Shown one piece after another: positions 1 through 8,860 of a stretch of DNA of 64,000 bases. The stretch comes from Pseudanabaena sp. Chao 1811 (GTDB taxonomy: Bacteria > Cyanobacteriota > Cyanobacteriia > Pseudanabaenales > Pseudanabaenaceae): positions 3,892,501 through 3,956,500 of the forward strand of contig NZ_CP101416.1 of the NCBI RefSeq assembly GCF_027942295.1, read 5' to 3'. Under the pieces are notes generated by a model. The model worked only from the letters and a program-made list of their open reading frames with translations. It was not told the DNA's origin and searched no databases. The translations under genes were made by a program, and so were the position numbers. The stretch's first letter is position 1, and the number at the start of each line of letters is the position of its first letter.

Positions 1-243
1 AAAATCAGACTTCCGCAGTTTCTCAATTTCCAGAAATGGCACAACATTTTCTTGCAAGCCAGCCTCGGATTTACTCGCCTCAGATGATTCCAAAGCCTTG
101 ATCGCCTCAGGTTCACCCGCAAATTTTGCCTTCAGTTTTGCCCAAGCCTTCTTTGCCAAATCCACCGCACCCTTGGCAAGTTCACCAGCACTTGCCTTAA
201 TCGCCCCATCAAAGATCACCTTCAATATTTCTGCTCCAGTCAT
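1..243 (-). CDS. Hypothetical protein, N-terminal part (cut by window start)
   Basis: An open minus-strand frame begins at an ATG at 243 and stays open to base 1, giving the first 81 residues. A GGAAG ribosome-binding site lies about six bases upstream. The protein begins MTGAEILKVIFDGAIKASAG and then has a lysine/alanine-rich amphipathic stretch (AKKAWAKLKAKFAG). This resembles the N-terminus of helical cyanobacterial proteins of unknown function, but I do not recognise a named family. It lies 57 bp downstream of uvrB on the same strand and may be cotranscribed with it. The rest of the gene is outside the window. Confidence 0.6.
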   Translation of the reverse strand, partial: MTGAEILKVIFDGAIKASAGELAKGAVDLAKKAWAKLKAKFAGEPEAIKALESSEASKSEAGLQENVVPFLEIEKLRKSDF

Positions 244-300
244 AATAACTTCCTATATTCTAAATTCACTTTCCCTAAAATTTTATCTTGTTTTCTGGAT

Positions 301-2304
301 TTATGCTTTACCGATTAAGCGATCGCGTAGAGCCTTGATCTTGTCGCGAAAAGCAGCAGCTTGCTCGAATTCCTGCTTCTTCGCAGCATCTTTCATTTGG
401 GCTTCCAACTGCTCGATGATCGCGGGAATGTCATCTAGAGAAATCTCCTTCGCATTATTGACCACATACTCAAGCTGACGCTCATTGAGGCGGCGCGAAA
501 CAGATAGAAAATCGAGAATCGCGTTACCTTCAAGCGACTTCACAATTGACCTTGGCGTAATATTATTGTCTTCATTGTATTTAATCTGAATGCGGCGGCG
601 GCGTTCCGTTTCGGAAATTGCCTTTTCCATACTGTTAGTCAAGCGATCAGCGTACATAATCACCTGTCCTGCCACATTTCGCGCCGCCCGTCCGATGGTT
701 TGAATTAGCGATCGCTCGGCTCTTAAAAAACCTTCCTTATCTGCATCCAGAATCGCCACCAGTGACACTTCAGGCAAATCTAAACCTTCCCGCAACAAGT
801 TCACTCCGATCAGAACATCAAACTCTCCTTTTCGCAGAGCTTGCAGGATTTCAATTCGTTCAATAGATTTGATGTCGGAATGGAGATATCGCACCGATAG
901 ATTTCGCTCTTGAAAATAGGTAGTCAAATCCTCCGCCATTTTCTTAGTTAGGGTTGTAATTAAGACCCGTTCCTTGCGCTTAATTCGCAATTGAATCTCA
1001 TGATAGAGATCGTCAACTTGTCCCTCAGTTGGACGCACAAATATCTCAGGATCGACTACGCCTGTGGGTCTGATGATCTGCTCAACTACTTGTTCTGAAA
1101 CTTCCATTTCCCAATCTCCGGGGGTGGCGGAAACAAAAATACATTGCTTGACCATATCCCAAAATTCATCAGCCTTGAGAGGTCGATTGTCCGCTGCACT
1201 GGGCAAACGGAAGCCATGATCGATCAGCGTCATTTTCCTTGCGCGATCGCCATTATACATTCCTCTAATTTGCGGTATAGAAACGTGAGACTCATCGACA
1301 ATCAATAACCAATCATCCTTGGGAAAATAGTCTACTAGACAGGCTGGAGACTCTCCCGCTTGCCGTCCTGCGAGATGCCGTGAATAGTTCTCTACGCCAT
1401 TACAGAAACCCACTTCTTGTAGTAGTTCCAAATCATACTTTGTACGTTGTTCTAGACGTTGAGCTTCTAGCAATTTTCCTGCGTTAGTTAATTCTTCGAG
1501 ACGTTCTTCGAGTTCTGCTTTAATATCTGCACAGGCAATTTCTAAGCGATCAGCAGGGGTGACAAAGTGCCTTGCAGGATAGATATTCAGAGCTTCCATA
1601 CTTTGCAAAATCTCACCCGTCACAGGATCGACATAGCGAATTGCTTCAATCTCATCGCCAAAAAATTCTACGCGAATGGTGCGATCTTCGTAGGCAGGTC
1701 CAATTTCTAAAATGTCTCCCTTGACACGGAATTTACCTCGACCTAGCTCAATATCATTGCGCTCATACTGCACGTTGGTTAAAGCTTTTAGCAATTCCCT
1801 TTGATCATATTCCACACCCACTGCTAGCGGAATCGAAGCCTTGAGATATTCCTCTGGAATTCCTAAACCATAGATGCAGCTTACGGAGGCGACCACAATT
1901 ACATCTTTACGCTCAAACAGTGATCGCGTGGCGGAGTGGCGTAGCATATCAATTTCGTCATTAATTGAAGCAGTCTTCTCAATGTAGGTATCGGTAACGG
2001 GAATATATGCCTCTGGCTGATAGTAGTCGTAATAACTAATGAAATATTCAACGGCATTATTGGGAAAGAATTCGCGCAATTCATTACATAGCTGCGCCGC
2101 TAAGGTCTTGTTATGGGCTAGCACTAAAGTGGGCTTTTGATATTTGGCGATCGCATTGGCGACGGTCATCGTTTTGCCAGTACCCGTTGCGCCCAGTAGG
2201 GTTTGATAACGCATTCCTTTCTGTAAACCATCGAGCAGTTGGGCGATCGCTTTGGGTTGATCGGCGGTAGGTTGCCAAGGGGTACGAATGTCGAACAGTG
2301 CCAT
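301..2304 (-). CDS. uvrB: Excinuclease ABC subunit B (UvrB)
   Basis: UvrB is the damage-verifying helicase-like subunit of nucleotide excision repair; UvrA loads it on damaged DNA and it recruits UvrC. The 667-residue protein has Walker A GATGTGKT at residues 38-45, the beta-hairpin region [12 protein letters not shown] near 92-103, the LLIVDESH Walker B region, helicase motif [11 protein letters not shown] and a C-terminal UVR motif in the last 40 residues that would contact UvrC. Length is normal for the family. I chose the ATG at 2304 ([10 protein letters not shown]), where homologues begin; the frame extends upstream only to a TTG at 2334. A long palindrome lies directly upstream, so the promoter must sit close to or within it. 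Confidence 0.97.
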   Translation of the reverse strand: MALFDIRTPWQPTADQPKAIAQLLDGLQKGMRYQTLLGATGTGKTMTVANAIAKYQKPTLVLAHNKTLAAQLCNELREFFPNNAVEYFISYYDYYQPEAYIPVTDTYIEKTASINDEIDMLRHSATRSLFERKDVIVVASVSCIYGLGIPEEYLKASIPLAVGVEYDQRELLKALTNVQYERNDIELGRGKFRVKGDILEIGPAYEDRTIRVEFFGDEIEAIRYVDPVTGEILQSMEALNIYPARHFVTPADRLEIACADIKAELEERLEELTNAGKLLEAQRLEQRTKYDLELLQEVGFCNGVENYSRHLAGRQAGESPACLVDYFPKDDWLLIVDESHVSIPQIRGMYNGDRARKMTLIDHGFRLPSAADNRPLKADEFWDMVKQCIFVSATPGDWEMEVSEQVVEQIIRPTGVVDPEIFVRPTEGQVDDLYHEIQLRIKRKERVLITTLTKKMAEDLTTYFQERNLSVRYLHSDIKSIERIEILQALRKGEFDVLIGVNLLREGLDLPEVSLVAILDADKEGFLRAERSLIQTIGRAARNVAGQVIMYADRLTNSMEKAISETERRRRIQIKYNEDNNITPRSIVKSLEGNAILDFLSVSRRLNERQLEYVVNNAKEISLDDIPAIIEQLEAQMKDAAKKQEFEQAAAFRDKIKALRDRLIGKA

Positions 2305-2354
2305 GAGGTTTGTTGAGAACGCTATCAAGATCAAGGATCTCTATCATACCAAAC

Positions 2355-2405
2355 CCTAATTGTAAGGAAGGACGGTGCTTCGCACCGTCCTTCCTTACAA
2401 TTAGG
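2355..2405. repeat. Long perfect palindrome with TTC apex
   Basis: This is a perfect 51-nt palindrome centred on 2380, with 24-bp arms beginning CCTAATTGTAAGG and apex GC-TTC-GC. It fills most of the gap between uvrB and the ABC ATPase gene, both on the minus strand. It may terminate the ATPase transcript. It belongs by its apex to the palindrome set found across the window. Confidence 0.85.
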
Positions 2406-2417
2406 ACTCCCGTTAAT

Positions 2418-3098
2418 TTAACTGCGTTCTAATAACACTTGTTTTAAGCGCATGGGGTCGCCTTTATCGATGACTTGCCCCTGCTCTAATAAAAATGCTC
2501 CATCAGCATAGTCAAGTTCATTTAGGCGATGGGTCACCCATAGGGCTGTAAGATTTTTTTGCTTGACGAGATCGCGCACCGAGGCAACTAGATCGATCTG
2601 ATTTTCACCATCTAATAATGCCGTTGGTTCATCAAGTAGTAAGACTTCTGCATGTCGAGCGATCGCACCAGCGATCGCTACCCGTTGTTTCTGCCCCCCA
2701 CTGAGAGCATAAATGGGACGACGGAGCATTTGGGAGAGATTGACAGCACTGAGAGATTCTTTAACTCGATGCAGTGTTTCAATATAGGACAACTTTTCGG
2801 ATACTAGTCCAAAGGCGATATCTGCCCCGACTGTAGGCATGACCAGTTGGTGATCAGGATTTTGAAAGACAAACCCCACGCGATCACTAATTTCAATTTC
2901 CCCCGACTTGGGCTTGAGCAATCCCGCTAATAGCCTTAGTAAAGTTGATTTGCCACTGCCATTTGTCCCCAGTAGCATCCAAAATTCCCCTTTAGGGACA
3001 GACAAAGTACAGCGATCAAGAACGGTCTCGCCCGATGCCCACGCAAAGGAAAGCTCGCGAACACTAATGGCAGCAGTGGTAACGGATTCAATGGGCAT
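2418..3098 (-). CDS. ABC transporter ATP-binding protein, CbiO/ECF type
   Basis: A 226-residue ABC ATPase with all nucleotide-binding motifs in order: Walker A GTNGSGKST near residue 44, Q-loop in FVFQNPDHQL, signature LSGGQKQRVAIAGA, Walker B EVLLLDEPTALLD and switch histidine in VTHRL. The FQNPDHQ sequence and the short length are typical of the energy-coupling-factor (CbiO/EcfA) group, which powers vitamin or metal-ion uptake through a membrane T-component. No substrate-binding or membrane partner lies next to it, so the substrate cannot be named. The start is the ATG at 3098; no clear ribosome-binding site precedes it. Confidence 0.85.
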   Translation of the reverse strand: MPIESVTTAAISVRELSFAWASGETVLDRCTLSVPKGEFWMLLGTNGSGKSTLLRLLAGLLKPKSGEIEISDRVGFVFQNPDHQLVMPTVGADIAFGLVSEKLSYIETLHRVKESLSAVNLSQMLRRPIYALSGGQKQRVAIAGAIARHAEVLLLDEPTALLDGENQIDLVASVRDLVKQKNLTALWVTHRLNELDYADGAFLLEQGQVIDKGDPMRLKQVLLERS

Positions 3099-3181
3099 TG
3101 GTTAAATGGCTAGTAATGCAAATATGCAAGTTAGGAAAGAGCTATAGGGGAGTGCAAAAACTCCCCCTAATAGTTTAAAGG

Positions 3182-3445
3182 TTAGCCGCGTACAAAACCT
3201 GCACCGAGATTTGCCGAGGAGCCTGATTTTTCGGAAACCTGCGCGGCTGAGATTTCACTCACAAGTACTGAGACCTTTTTGCCTTCTTGTTTTTCGCAGG
3301 TTAATTCCAAAATCTTGGGGTGACCGTTGTTGATCGCATTGGCAATCTCACGATAAAGAGATTCGGCGTTTTCTTGTTCCTTGCGCTGTACGGACAAAGC
3401 GATCGGATTATTTTTGAGGGTGATTTCGACTGTGTACATCAGCAT
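3182..3445 (-). CDS. UPF0367 family protein
   Basis: This 87-residue protein matches the cyanobacterial UPF0367 family in length and pattern: an N-terminal MYTVEITLKNNPIALSVQRK, a central ILELTCEKQEGKKVSVL and a SEISAAQVSEKSG segment. Function is unknown. Two in-frame ATGs are possible. The one at 3445 has an AGGA about ten bases upstream. The one at 3439 gives the MYTVE start usual in homologues. The gene is on the same strand as the ABC ATPase and about 80 bp upstream of it, with no obvious terminator between them. Confidence 0.8.
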   Translation of the reverse strand: MLMYTVEITLKNNPIALSVQRKEQENAESLYREIANAINNGHPKILELTCEKQEGKKVSVLVSEISAAQVSEKSGSSANLGAGFVRG

Positions 3446-3581
3446 TAATGAGGTTTCCTGCCTAGAGATAAAAAGAGATCAAAATAAATGCTTGTCTTTT
3501 CTCAGTATGCCATTGCATCGGCAATCCAAGGTGATGTTTGTAGTAGGGCATCCCGTATAGACCTCTACTTATCATTAATCC

Positions 3582-3656
3582 ATATACAAATCATTCCCTG
3601 CAACATGTAAATTTAATGTGTATGACAAAAATGCTTTTATATCATGATTTGTATAT
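3582..3656. repeat. 13-bp inverted repeat with 49-bp spacer
   Basis: The arms ATATACAAATCAT (3582-3594) and ATGATTTGTATAT (3644-3656) are exact reverse complements. They lie in the AT-rich gap between the divergent UPF0367 gene and the 57-residue small gene. They could be an operator for one or both genes or the ends of a decayed insertion. No function is shown by the sequence alone. Confidence 0.5.
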
Positions 3657-3740
3657 TTATTTTAGTTTTTGAGTTCTACGATACTAAATATTCTTTAACA
3701 AGAGCGATAAATTAATGAGTGCTGGAATGACATAAAAAAC

Positions 3741-3914
3741 ATGACGCAAGATAATCTTCAAAGAGTCAGAACCCTCCGCCAACAAATTATTGCTGAAACC
3801 CGTCATGGCTTTGCCGATTGGAACTTAGTGCAAAAGTTGTTAGATGAATTAATGGAAAATCATCACCAATACAAACAGTTTGCTCTCAAAGAAAATCTTA
3901 ATCTCTATAAATGA
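3741..3914 (+). CDS. Small conserved-looking protein, 57 residues
   Basis: The ATG at 3741 opens a 57-codon frame ending in TGA at 3912-3914. The product begins MTQDNLQRVRTLRQQIIAET and is predicted to be almost entirely helical, with a charged amphipathic character (WNLVQKLLDELMENHHQY). I do not recognise a family. It is oriented toward nadA (convergent) and is followed by a weak inverted repeat near 3926-3960. Composition is protein-like and the gap is otherwise empty, so I think it is real. Confidence 0.55.
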   Translation: MTQDNLQRVRTLRQQIIAETRHGFADWNLVQKLLDELMENHHQYKQFALKENLNLYK

Positions 3915-3961
3915 AAGCCACTCTAGACAGGGAAATCCTCGTAATGTTGGGATTTTCCTGC

Positions 3962-4960
3962 TTAAATTGACATTTCTAGCATCCGTTGCATGGGTTTGAG
4001 AGCCGCTTGACGAATAGTTTCATCAAGAATGATTTCGGGGGAACGATTTTTCATGGCGAGATATACCTTCTCTAGGGTGTTGAGACGCATGTAGGGACAT
4101 TCATTGCAGGCGCAATTACTTGTTGGTGGTGCGGGGATAAATTTTTTAAATGGAGTTGCCTTTTGCATTTGGTGAATTACACCAGATTCTGTGACTACGA
4201 TAAATTCTTGGCGATCGCTTTTCTGCACATATTTCAACAGGCCTGTAGTCGAACCAATAAAGTCGGCATGACGCAATACATTGGCTTCACATTCAGGGTG
4301 GGCGATGATATCGGCTTGAGGATGACTGATTTTTAGTTCTACTAACTTGCGCTCAGAAAAGATTTCATGCACCATGCAAGCACCATCCCAAAGGAGGAGA
4401 TCGCGTCCTGTTTGTTCGCTGACATAACGCCCCAGATTGCGATCGGGCGCAAAGATGATCGGCTGATCCTTAGGAATTTGATTAACGATCTCGACAGCAT
4501 TGGAACTAGTACAAATAATATCGCTCAGGGCTTTGATTTCTGCTGAGCAGTTTATGTAGGAAATCACCAAATGATCGGGATGTTCAGCTTTAAAAGCTGC
4601 AAAGCGATCAGGAGGACAACTATCGGCAAGTGAGCAGCCTGCATCGAGATCGGGGAGCAAAACTAACTTATTAGGATTCAAAATCTTGGCGGTTTCTGCC
4701 ATGAAATGTACACCCAGAAATACAATCACATCTGCTTGACAATTGACCGCAGCTTGAGATAGCCCTAGAGAATCGCCGATATAGTCAGCGATATCTTGGA
4801 GATCGGGATCTTGGTAATAATGAGCCAAAATAACCGCATTCAGTTCCTTTTTAAGATCAGCGATCGCTGTAAATAGGTCTTGAGGAATGGCATTCTGGGA
4901 AAGTTGGCGATCGCTAAGTTGTTCAGCTTTAGGAGCGGTGAGAAACACGGTTTGCCTCAC
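3962..4960 (-). CDS. nadA: Quinolinate synthase (NadA)
   Basis: NadA condenses iminoaspartate with dihydroxyacetone phosphate to form quinolinate, in de novo NAD synthesis, using an oxygen-sensitive 4Fe-4S cluster. The 332-residue protein has the conserved [20 protein letters not shown] segment near the N-terminus. The three expected cluster cysteines appear in the contexts [17 protein letters not shown] and NECPYM. Length is normal. The gene stands alone, convergent with the small gene at 3741, with a roughly 400-bp gap upstream. Confidence 0.96.
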   Translation of the reverse strand: MRQTVFLTAPKAEQLSDRQLSQNAIPQDLFTAIADLKKELNAVILAHYYQDPDLQDIADYIGDSLGLSQAAVNCQADVIVFLGVHFMAETAKILNPNKLVLLPDLDAGCSLADSCPPDRFAAFKAEHPDHLVISYINCSAEIKALSDIICTSSNAVEIVNQIPKDQPIIFAPDRNLGRYVSEQTGRDLLLWDGACMVHEIFSERKLVELKISHPQADIIAHPECEANVLRHADFIGSTTGLLKYVQKSDRQEFIVVTESGVIHQMQKATPFKKFIPAPPTSNCACNECPYMRLNTLEKVYLAMKNRSPEIILDETIRQAALKPMQRMLEMSI

Positions 4961-5378
4961 TAAATTAATATTTACTAGTATTTGCAGGTAGGCGAGATTG
5001 TAGGTTTTAGGATGAGCATCGCTTTGTGCTGTTCATCTATTTTGAACTACAGGTTGGGAGAATTGTGTAAATCGGGCTTTGGGGACAGATTTATAGTGGC
5101 AAATATTGATTCAATATATTTAATTATAGTAGAAGTTACCAAAAATGGTTGAGATCCTGCAAACCTCATCTCATTTTTTTTGCAACTTTTTCTATAGGTT
5201 TTACGTCATCATTTTGGAATCCGCAGATAATTAACAATCTAAGCTGCAAGGTTATGATTACTCTAAGTCTAGTAATTCCAGCTTCATGAGTTGGGGCTGA
5301 TGGTGGGGATATATTTTTTGGATATTGTGCGTAAGTTAAGTGGATATGAGCTAAGTAAAGCTTGAGGTAACTGTAAAT
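4961..5378. other. Divergent intergenic region between nadA and the M48 protease
   Basis: This 418-bp AT-rich gap must hold the promoters of both divergent genes. On the minus strand an exact TATAAT lies at 5128-5123, a possible -10 for nadA with a leader of about 160 nt; its -35 is poor. On the plus strand GAGG sits about ten bases before the protease ATG. I see no gene or strong structure here. Confidence 0.4.
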
Positions 5379-6263
5379 ATGAAAACATCGATCGCCAAGT
5401 TGTCAATATCAAAATTGATTGGTTCAAGACTTCAGCATTACTGGAAATTCGTCACTGTCTGCCTGATGTCTTTGCTATTAGCAGTTACGCTCAATCCTTT
5501 TGCTGTTAAAGCTTTTGACCTATCTGATTTATTTCGTGTTTTACCTTCGGCTATCCAGATCATTCAGCTTTCTAGCATTGGGGATAATGACGAAGTTGCC
5601 CTTGGTAGACAAATCGACGGTCAAATTCAGCAAGAGGTGAGGATTAGTCGTGACCCTGCGGCAAATGCTCTGGTTAGTCGCTTAGGTCAGATTCTCGTAC
5701 CAACGAGCGATCGCCCGAATATTCCCTATACCTTTCGTGTAGTTGATGACAAAAATCTCAATGCCTTTGCGACGATGGGCGGGTTTGTGTACATCAATAC
5801 AGGTACAATCGCTGCCTCTGATAATGTGGCACAGCTAGCCAGCGTCATCGGTCACGAAATGGGACATATTGCAGGTCGTCATGCCCTAGAACAAATGAAA
5901 CAAATGGCGATCGCTCAAGGTATTGCCACTATTGCTGGGGTTGCTGATGATCGTTTAGTAGGCATTGGCGTAAATCTAGCGTTACGCTTGCCAAATAGCC
6001 GTGAAGCCGAGTTTGATGCCGATCGCCGAGGTTTGATTAATATTACTAGGGCTGGATTTGCAGCAAGAGCGATGCCCGCCTTCATGCAAAAGTTAGCTAG
6101 TGCCAGTAACGGTGGTGGCGCTCCTTCCTTTTTAAGTACGCATCCAGCAACAGGTGAACGTATTAGCGCTCTTAATCAAGCTATCCAAGAGAATAATTTA
6201 AATACTTCAGGTGGTTTAAATGACGCTGAATATCAAAGAATTTGGCGATCGCGCTTTCGTTAA
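5379..6263 (+). CDS. M48 family metallopeptidase, exported
   Basis: A 294-residue zinc protease of the M48 (Ste24/HtpX/BepA) family. Residues 20-46 form a signal sequence or membrane anchor (WKFVTVCLMSLLLAVTLNPF). The zinc-binding and catalytic motif is HEMGHIAGRH, and the third ligand lies in REAEFDADRRG. The enzyme probably acts in the periplasm or at the thylakoid lumen face on misfolded or outer-membrane proteins, as BepA-like members do; that role is inferred. A family A palindromic element follows immediately, and the 5-bp duplication TTAAA (6260-6264) that flanks it includes this gene's TAA stop codon. Confidence 0.93.
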   Translation: MKTSIAKLSISKLIGSRLQHYWKFVTVCLMSLLLAVTLNPFAVKAFDLSDLFRVLPSAIQIIQLSSIGDNDEVALGRQIDGQIQQEVRISRDPAANALVSRLGQILVPTSDRPNIPYTFRVVDDKNLNAFATMGGFVYINTGTIAASDNVAQLASVIGHEMGHIAGRHALEQMKQMAIAQGIATIAGVADDRLVGIGVNLALRLPNSREAEFDADRRGLINITRAGFAARAMPAFMQKLASASNGGGAPSFLSTHPATGERISALNQAIQENNLNTSGGLNDAEYQRIWRSRFR

Positions 6264-6264
6264 A

Positions 6265-6410
6265 TAACGCGATTTCGGGATAATTTGAAACGGGCTTTTA
6301 GAGAGGGCTTGCGTAGCAAGCCCTCTCTAAAAGCCCAAAAGTAAAAGCCTTGCTTAGCAAGGCTTTTACTTTTGGGCTTTTAAAATTTGCCAGCTTAATC
6401 CGAACTGACG
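6265..6410. mobile_element. Family A double-hairpin MITE-like element, copy 1
   Basis: This is a 146-bp element flanked by the direct duplication TTAAA (6260-6264 and 6411-6415). Its ends are similar inverted repeats, TAACGCGATTTCG on the left and CGAACTGACG(TTA) on the right. It holds two long palindromes: 6292-6336 (apex GC-GTA-GC) and 6329-6381 (apex GC-TTA-GC). The segment AAAAGCCC at 6329-6336 can pair with either hairpin, so the two are mutually exclusive in part. A second copy lies in the opposite orientation at 13571-13716, with both hairpin centres at identical offsets. It has no coding capacity, so a transposase acting in trans would be needed. Confidence 0.85.
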
Positions 6411-6412
6411 TT

Positions 6413-6453
6413 AAATAGAAAAAGGCGGTACTTTGTACCATCTTTTTCTATTT
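6413..6453 (-). terminator. Terminator-like hairpin at the 3' end of the SDR gene
   Basis: Inverted repeat AAATAGAAAAAGG / TCTTTTTCTATTT with a GGTAC-TTT-GTACC top, containing one mismatch and one wobble. It covers the TAG stop codon (6448-6450) of the minus-strand epimerase gene. The U-rich right arm on the minus transcript fits a terminator. Confidence 0.65.
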
Positions 6454-7383
6454 GACTTCTATGAGTAGATTTGCTAAACGGGGATATTTAGAGACTAAAC
6501 CGAAGGTTTCGGGAGAGACCACATCATAGGTGAAATGCCTTTGGGCTATGCAGAAACGATCCCAATCGGCAACTTCAATACGGAAGAGTTTAATAATCGT
6601 ATCAACTAGAAAAGGCGTAAGTTCAAATTGCCAGCCAACTTTCAAATTCAAAAATTCACAAAACTGAGCTACCAAATCTTGAGTAGTTAAGCGCTGCATT
6701 CCCAAAACTAAACGAGCGGGAGATGTAGGAATCGCTGGAGCAGTGAGCAAGTGGGTAACAATTTGGGAAATATCACTTGCATGGACAAAATGGAAACTTC
6801 CATCGGTTTTGAGAAATCTCGCGTAGGGAACATATTTGAGAATATCTTTGAGTCCCTTGGAAAGATGAGAATAGGGCTTATCAGGAGCGCCGCCAAAAAC
6901 AAGGGTAGGGAATACGGTAATTAGGCGATCGCGAATAGTAGAATTCTCTAAAGTCTCCAAACAGGCATGTTTGGAAGCGATGTAATCTGTACCAAATTTT
7001 CCTGCTTCAGGAATAATCTGATTATGGGAATCGAGAATGCTAGCTGTGGAGAAATAGATCGCACGTTCACAGACCTGTGGATCGAGAGAAGAAAATAATT
7101 CAATGGTTTTGTCACGATTAACGATGAAGGCTTCTTCTCCGCCCCACCCTGCGGCAGTACTGACTACAAATTCCATTGTGCGGAGTAAGTCTTTGTGATT
7201 ACCAATGTTCTGCATTGAGTCTTCAATGATATGGACATTAGGGCGATCGCTCAGGTCAATTTGCAATTTACGGCGATCGCGTACCAGTAGATATAACTCA
7301 TAATCAGTTTTCTCTAAAAGCTCCTCGATCAAATAATGACCAACACAACCACTCGCACCCGTAATAAAGACTTTTTTCGGCAT
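6448..7383 (-). CDS. NAD(P)-dependent epimerase/dehydratase (extended SDR)
   Basis: A 311-residue extended short-chain dehydrogenase. The N-terminal Rossmann motif is FITGASGCVGHYL (GxxGxxG), and the catalytic YxxxK appears as YIASK in GTDYIASKHACLE. The C-terminal half, including FHFVHASDISQIV, fits substrate binding in NAD-dependent epimerase/dehydratases. The substrate is unknown; sugar nucleotides, flavonoid-like compounds or terpenoid intermediates are all possible. It stands alone, with a hairpin at its stop codon and the pilin G/H gene 65 bp upstream on the same strand. Confidence 0.85.
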   Translation of the reverse strand: MPKKVFITGASGCVGHYLIEELLEKTDYELYLLVRDRRKLQIDLSDRPNVHIIEDSMQNIGNHKDLLRTMEFVVSTAAGWGGEEAFIVNRDKTIELFSSLDPQVCERAIYFSTASILDSHNQIIPEAGKFGTDYIASKHACLETLENSTIRDRLITVFPTLVFGGAPDKPYSHLSKGLKDILKYVPYARFLKTDGSFHFVHASDISQIVTHLLTAPAIPTSPARLVLGMQRLTTQDLVAQFCEFLNLKVGWQFELTPFLVDTIIKLFRIEVADWDRFCIAQRHFTYDVVSPETFGLVSKYPRLANLLIEVK

Positions 7384-7448
7384 TCTCTTAATAACTCTTA
7401 TCTTCTTAATAATAGGGTAATCGAGGTAGCTATTTCCACTTACCTTGA

Positions 7449-8402
7449 TTACTTGCGTAAAGGATCAACATATCCTTCAGGACATGTTGGATTTGTACTT
7501 GGTTTAAATTTGGGTGGTGATTTGCGGGTTGGCTTTTGACTTTCACAGAGCAGTGTCACTGTTGTCACATCCTTAGATTCAGGAACTAGCTTGATATAAA
7601 CTAAGCTGGTATAGGATTTTAAGAAATCTTTTTTAGCCAAAGCAATATGTTGTACTGCCTGTTTGTTATCTAGAACTACAATTTGATATTTGTAATTCTC
7701 CGACTCATTGTTGATGCCTATCTTCAAATCATCCAGTTTGTTAGTAAAATACCCTTGCTCTACAAAAAAGGCTTGATGAGCACGAGTCATTGCCCCCACA
7801 TAAGATTTGGCTTCACTTTGCCATGCAAGAGAAGATAAAGGAACTGCCTCAGGGAAATCCAAATCTGCATCCAGTTTTGTGTCATTAGAAATACGCTTCA
7901 ATAGAAGTATATTTGGCATCAATATATTGCCGACTAGATTGGTTGTACTAGAGCCATAGTACATTTGCTGCATGATTGCAGGCATAAACAATTGCTGGAG
8001 AATCAGTTGTCCTTTGGCATTAATGGAGAAAGTTGTTCGAGAGCCAAAGCTACCTTGAAAAACATCTAGGTATGTCTGTCCATTCAAGGAATTAATTTGA
8101 TATTCCGCTTTAACTGCTGTCTTTTTGGTGGGATTAATCAGATAAAGACTACCTTCGGGTGTAAATAGAACTGTGAGTGATTCTGAATCACCACCTAATG
8201 TTGTAAGTTTCCATTTACCAAGTAACTTTTGAGATTCAGCCGTTAATTCAACTGGCTCGGCAGCGATCGCTTGAAGTGCTAGATTTTTTGTCAAAGCTCC
8301 CAAAGTATCACGGGAAATTGCTAGCAATGTAGCATTAGCTCCTAATGCGATCGCCAATGTCAGAATTAGTTTGTGAATCCAATACTTATAAATATCTTTC
8401 AT
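7449..8402 (-). CDS. Type IV pilin-like G/H family protein
   Basis: A 317-residue protein with an N-terminal hydrophobic segment (LILTLAIALGANATLLAI) that acts as a signal or anchor. The C-terminal part, from EAKSYVGAMTRAHQAFFVEQ, is the cyanobacterial pilin G/H domain: a minor-pilin-like head seen without a classical prepilin helix. The middle region carries beta-rich sequence starting LLGKWKLTTLGGDSESLTVL. It may associate with type IV pili or the cell surface; that role is inferred. The tail is basic and proline-rich (PTRKSPPKFKPS). Confidence 0.75.
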   Translation of the reverse strand: MKDIYKYWIHKLILTLAIALGANATLLAISRDTLGALTKNLALQAIAAEPVELTAESQKLLGKWKLTTLGGDSESLTVLFTPEGSLYLINPTKKTAVKAEYQINSLNGQTYLDVFQGSFGSRTTFSINAKGQLILQQLFMPAIMQQMYYGSSTTNLVGNILMPNILLLKRISNDTKLDADLDFPEAVPLSSLAWQSEAKSYVGAMTRAHQAFFVEQGYFTNKLDDLKIGINNESENYKYQIVVLDNKQAVQHIALAKKDFLKSYTSLVYIKLVPESKDVTTVTLLCESQKPTRKSPPKFKPSTNPTCPEGYVDPLRK

Positions 8403-8620
8403 AGATTCATTGATTATATTTAGGAATAACTTACTTTAATGCAGTAGCAATAAATGATCGGGGTATCTCTTAATTAATTCGCCTCAATCATTTTAAAATG
8501 AACTAAAGCAAAATAACCAAGAAATCAAGTTCTTGGCTAAAATCTAAAGTCACCTAAAGCAGACTAAAGAACTCCTATGATCAACCCTTTTCAATGGGTT
8601 TAAGCTTTCAGCCCGTAATT

Positions 8621-8735
8621 TAACGTGAATTCGATAACGCCCTTTGTGCGGAGCGAAGCTCCGCACAAAGGGCGAAAAATGGCAAAAATCGCTTAGCGAT
8701 TTTTGCCATTTTTCGCCTTCGTCGAACTGACGTTA
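8621..8735. mobile_element. Family A double-hairpin element, shortened copy
   Basis: The ends TAACGTGAATTCG (8621-8633) and CGAACTGACGTTA (8723-8735) match the family A ends. Inside are two perfect palindromes, 8638-8674 (apex GC-GAA-GC) and 8671-8717 (apex GC-TTA-GC). At 115 bp it is shorter than the 146-bp copies, and its arms differ completely from theirs, yet the two-hairpin layout is kept. An exact 5-bp flanking duplication is not visible here. Confidence 0.75.
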
Positions 8736-8806
8736 ATTTATTACAGGGCTATTGCTTAAATTGAAAATGTATTAGATAGATCGTTCAATATATTTAAAAC
8801 ACAAAA

Positions 8807-8854
8807 CTGGAGGTTATGCTGCCTATGTAGTAGGGCGACATAACTTCCAGTTTT
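8807..8854 (-). terminator. Inverted repeat downstream of the HHL1-like gene
   Basis: The arms AAACTGGAGGTTATG and CATAACTTCCAGTTTT pair with few mismatches around a short spacer. The hairpin ends just before the stop codon of the minus-strand gene at 8861, and T-rich sequence flanks it on the minus strand. It is a plausible terminator. Confidence 0.55.
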
Positions 8855-8860
8855 GATGAT

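Larger units (their letters stand above)
8403..8860. other. Intergenic region carrying a family A element
   Basis: This 458-bp gap lies between the HHL1-like and pilin G/H genes. It contains the shortened family A element at 8621-8735. Near 8807-8854 there is an inverted repeat (CTGGAGGTTATG ... CATAACTTCCAG) just past the HHL1-like stop codon, which could end that transcript. The remaining AT-rich sequence shows no coding frame that I can support. Confidence 0.5.

Noticed and set aside
98-478. Plus-strand open frame of 126 codons
   Set aside because: It lies opposite the start of the hypothetical gene and the end of uvrB. Both minus-strand readings have better support, and this frame has no ribosome-binding site.
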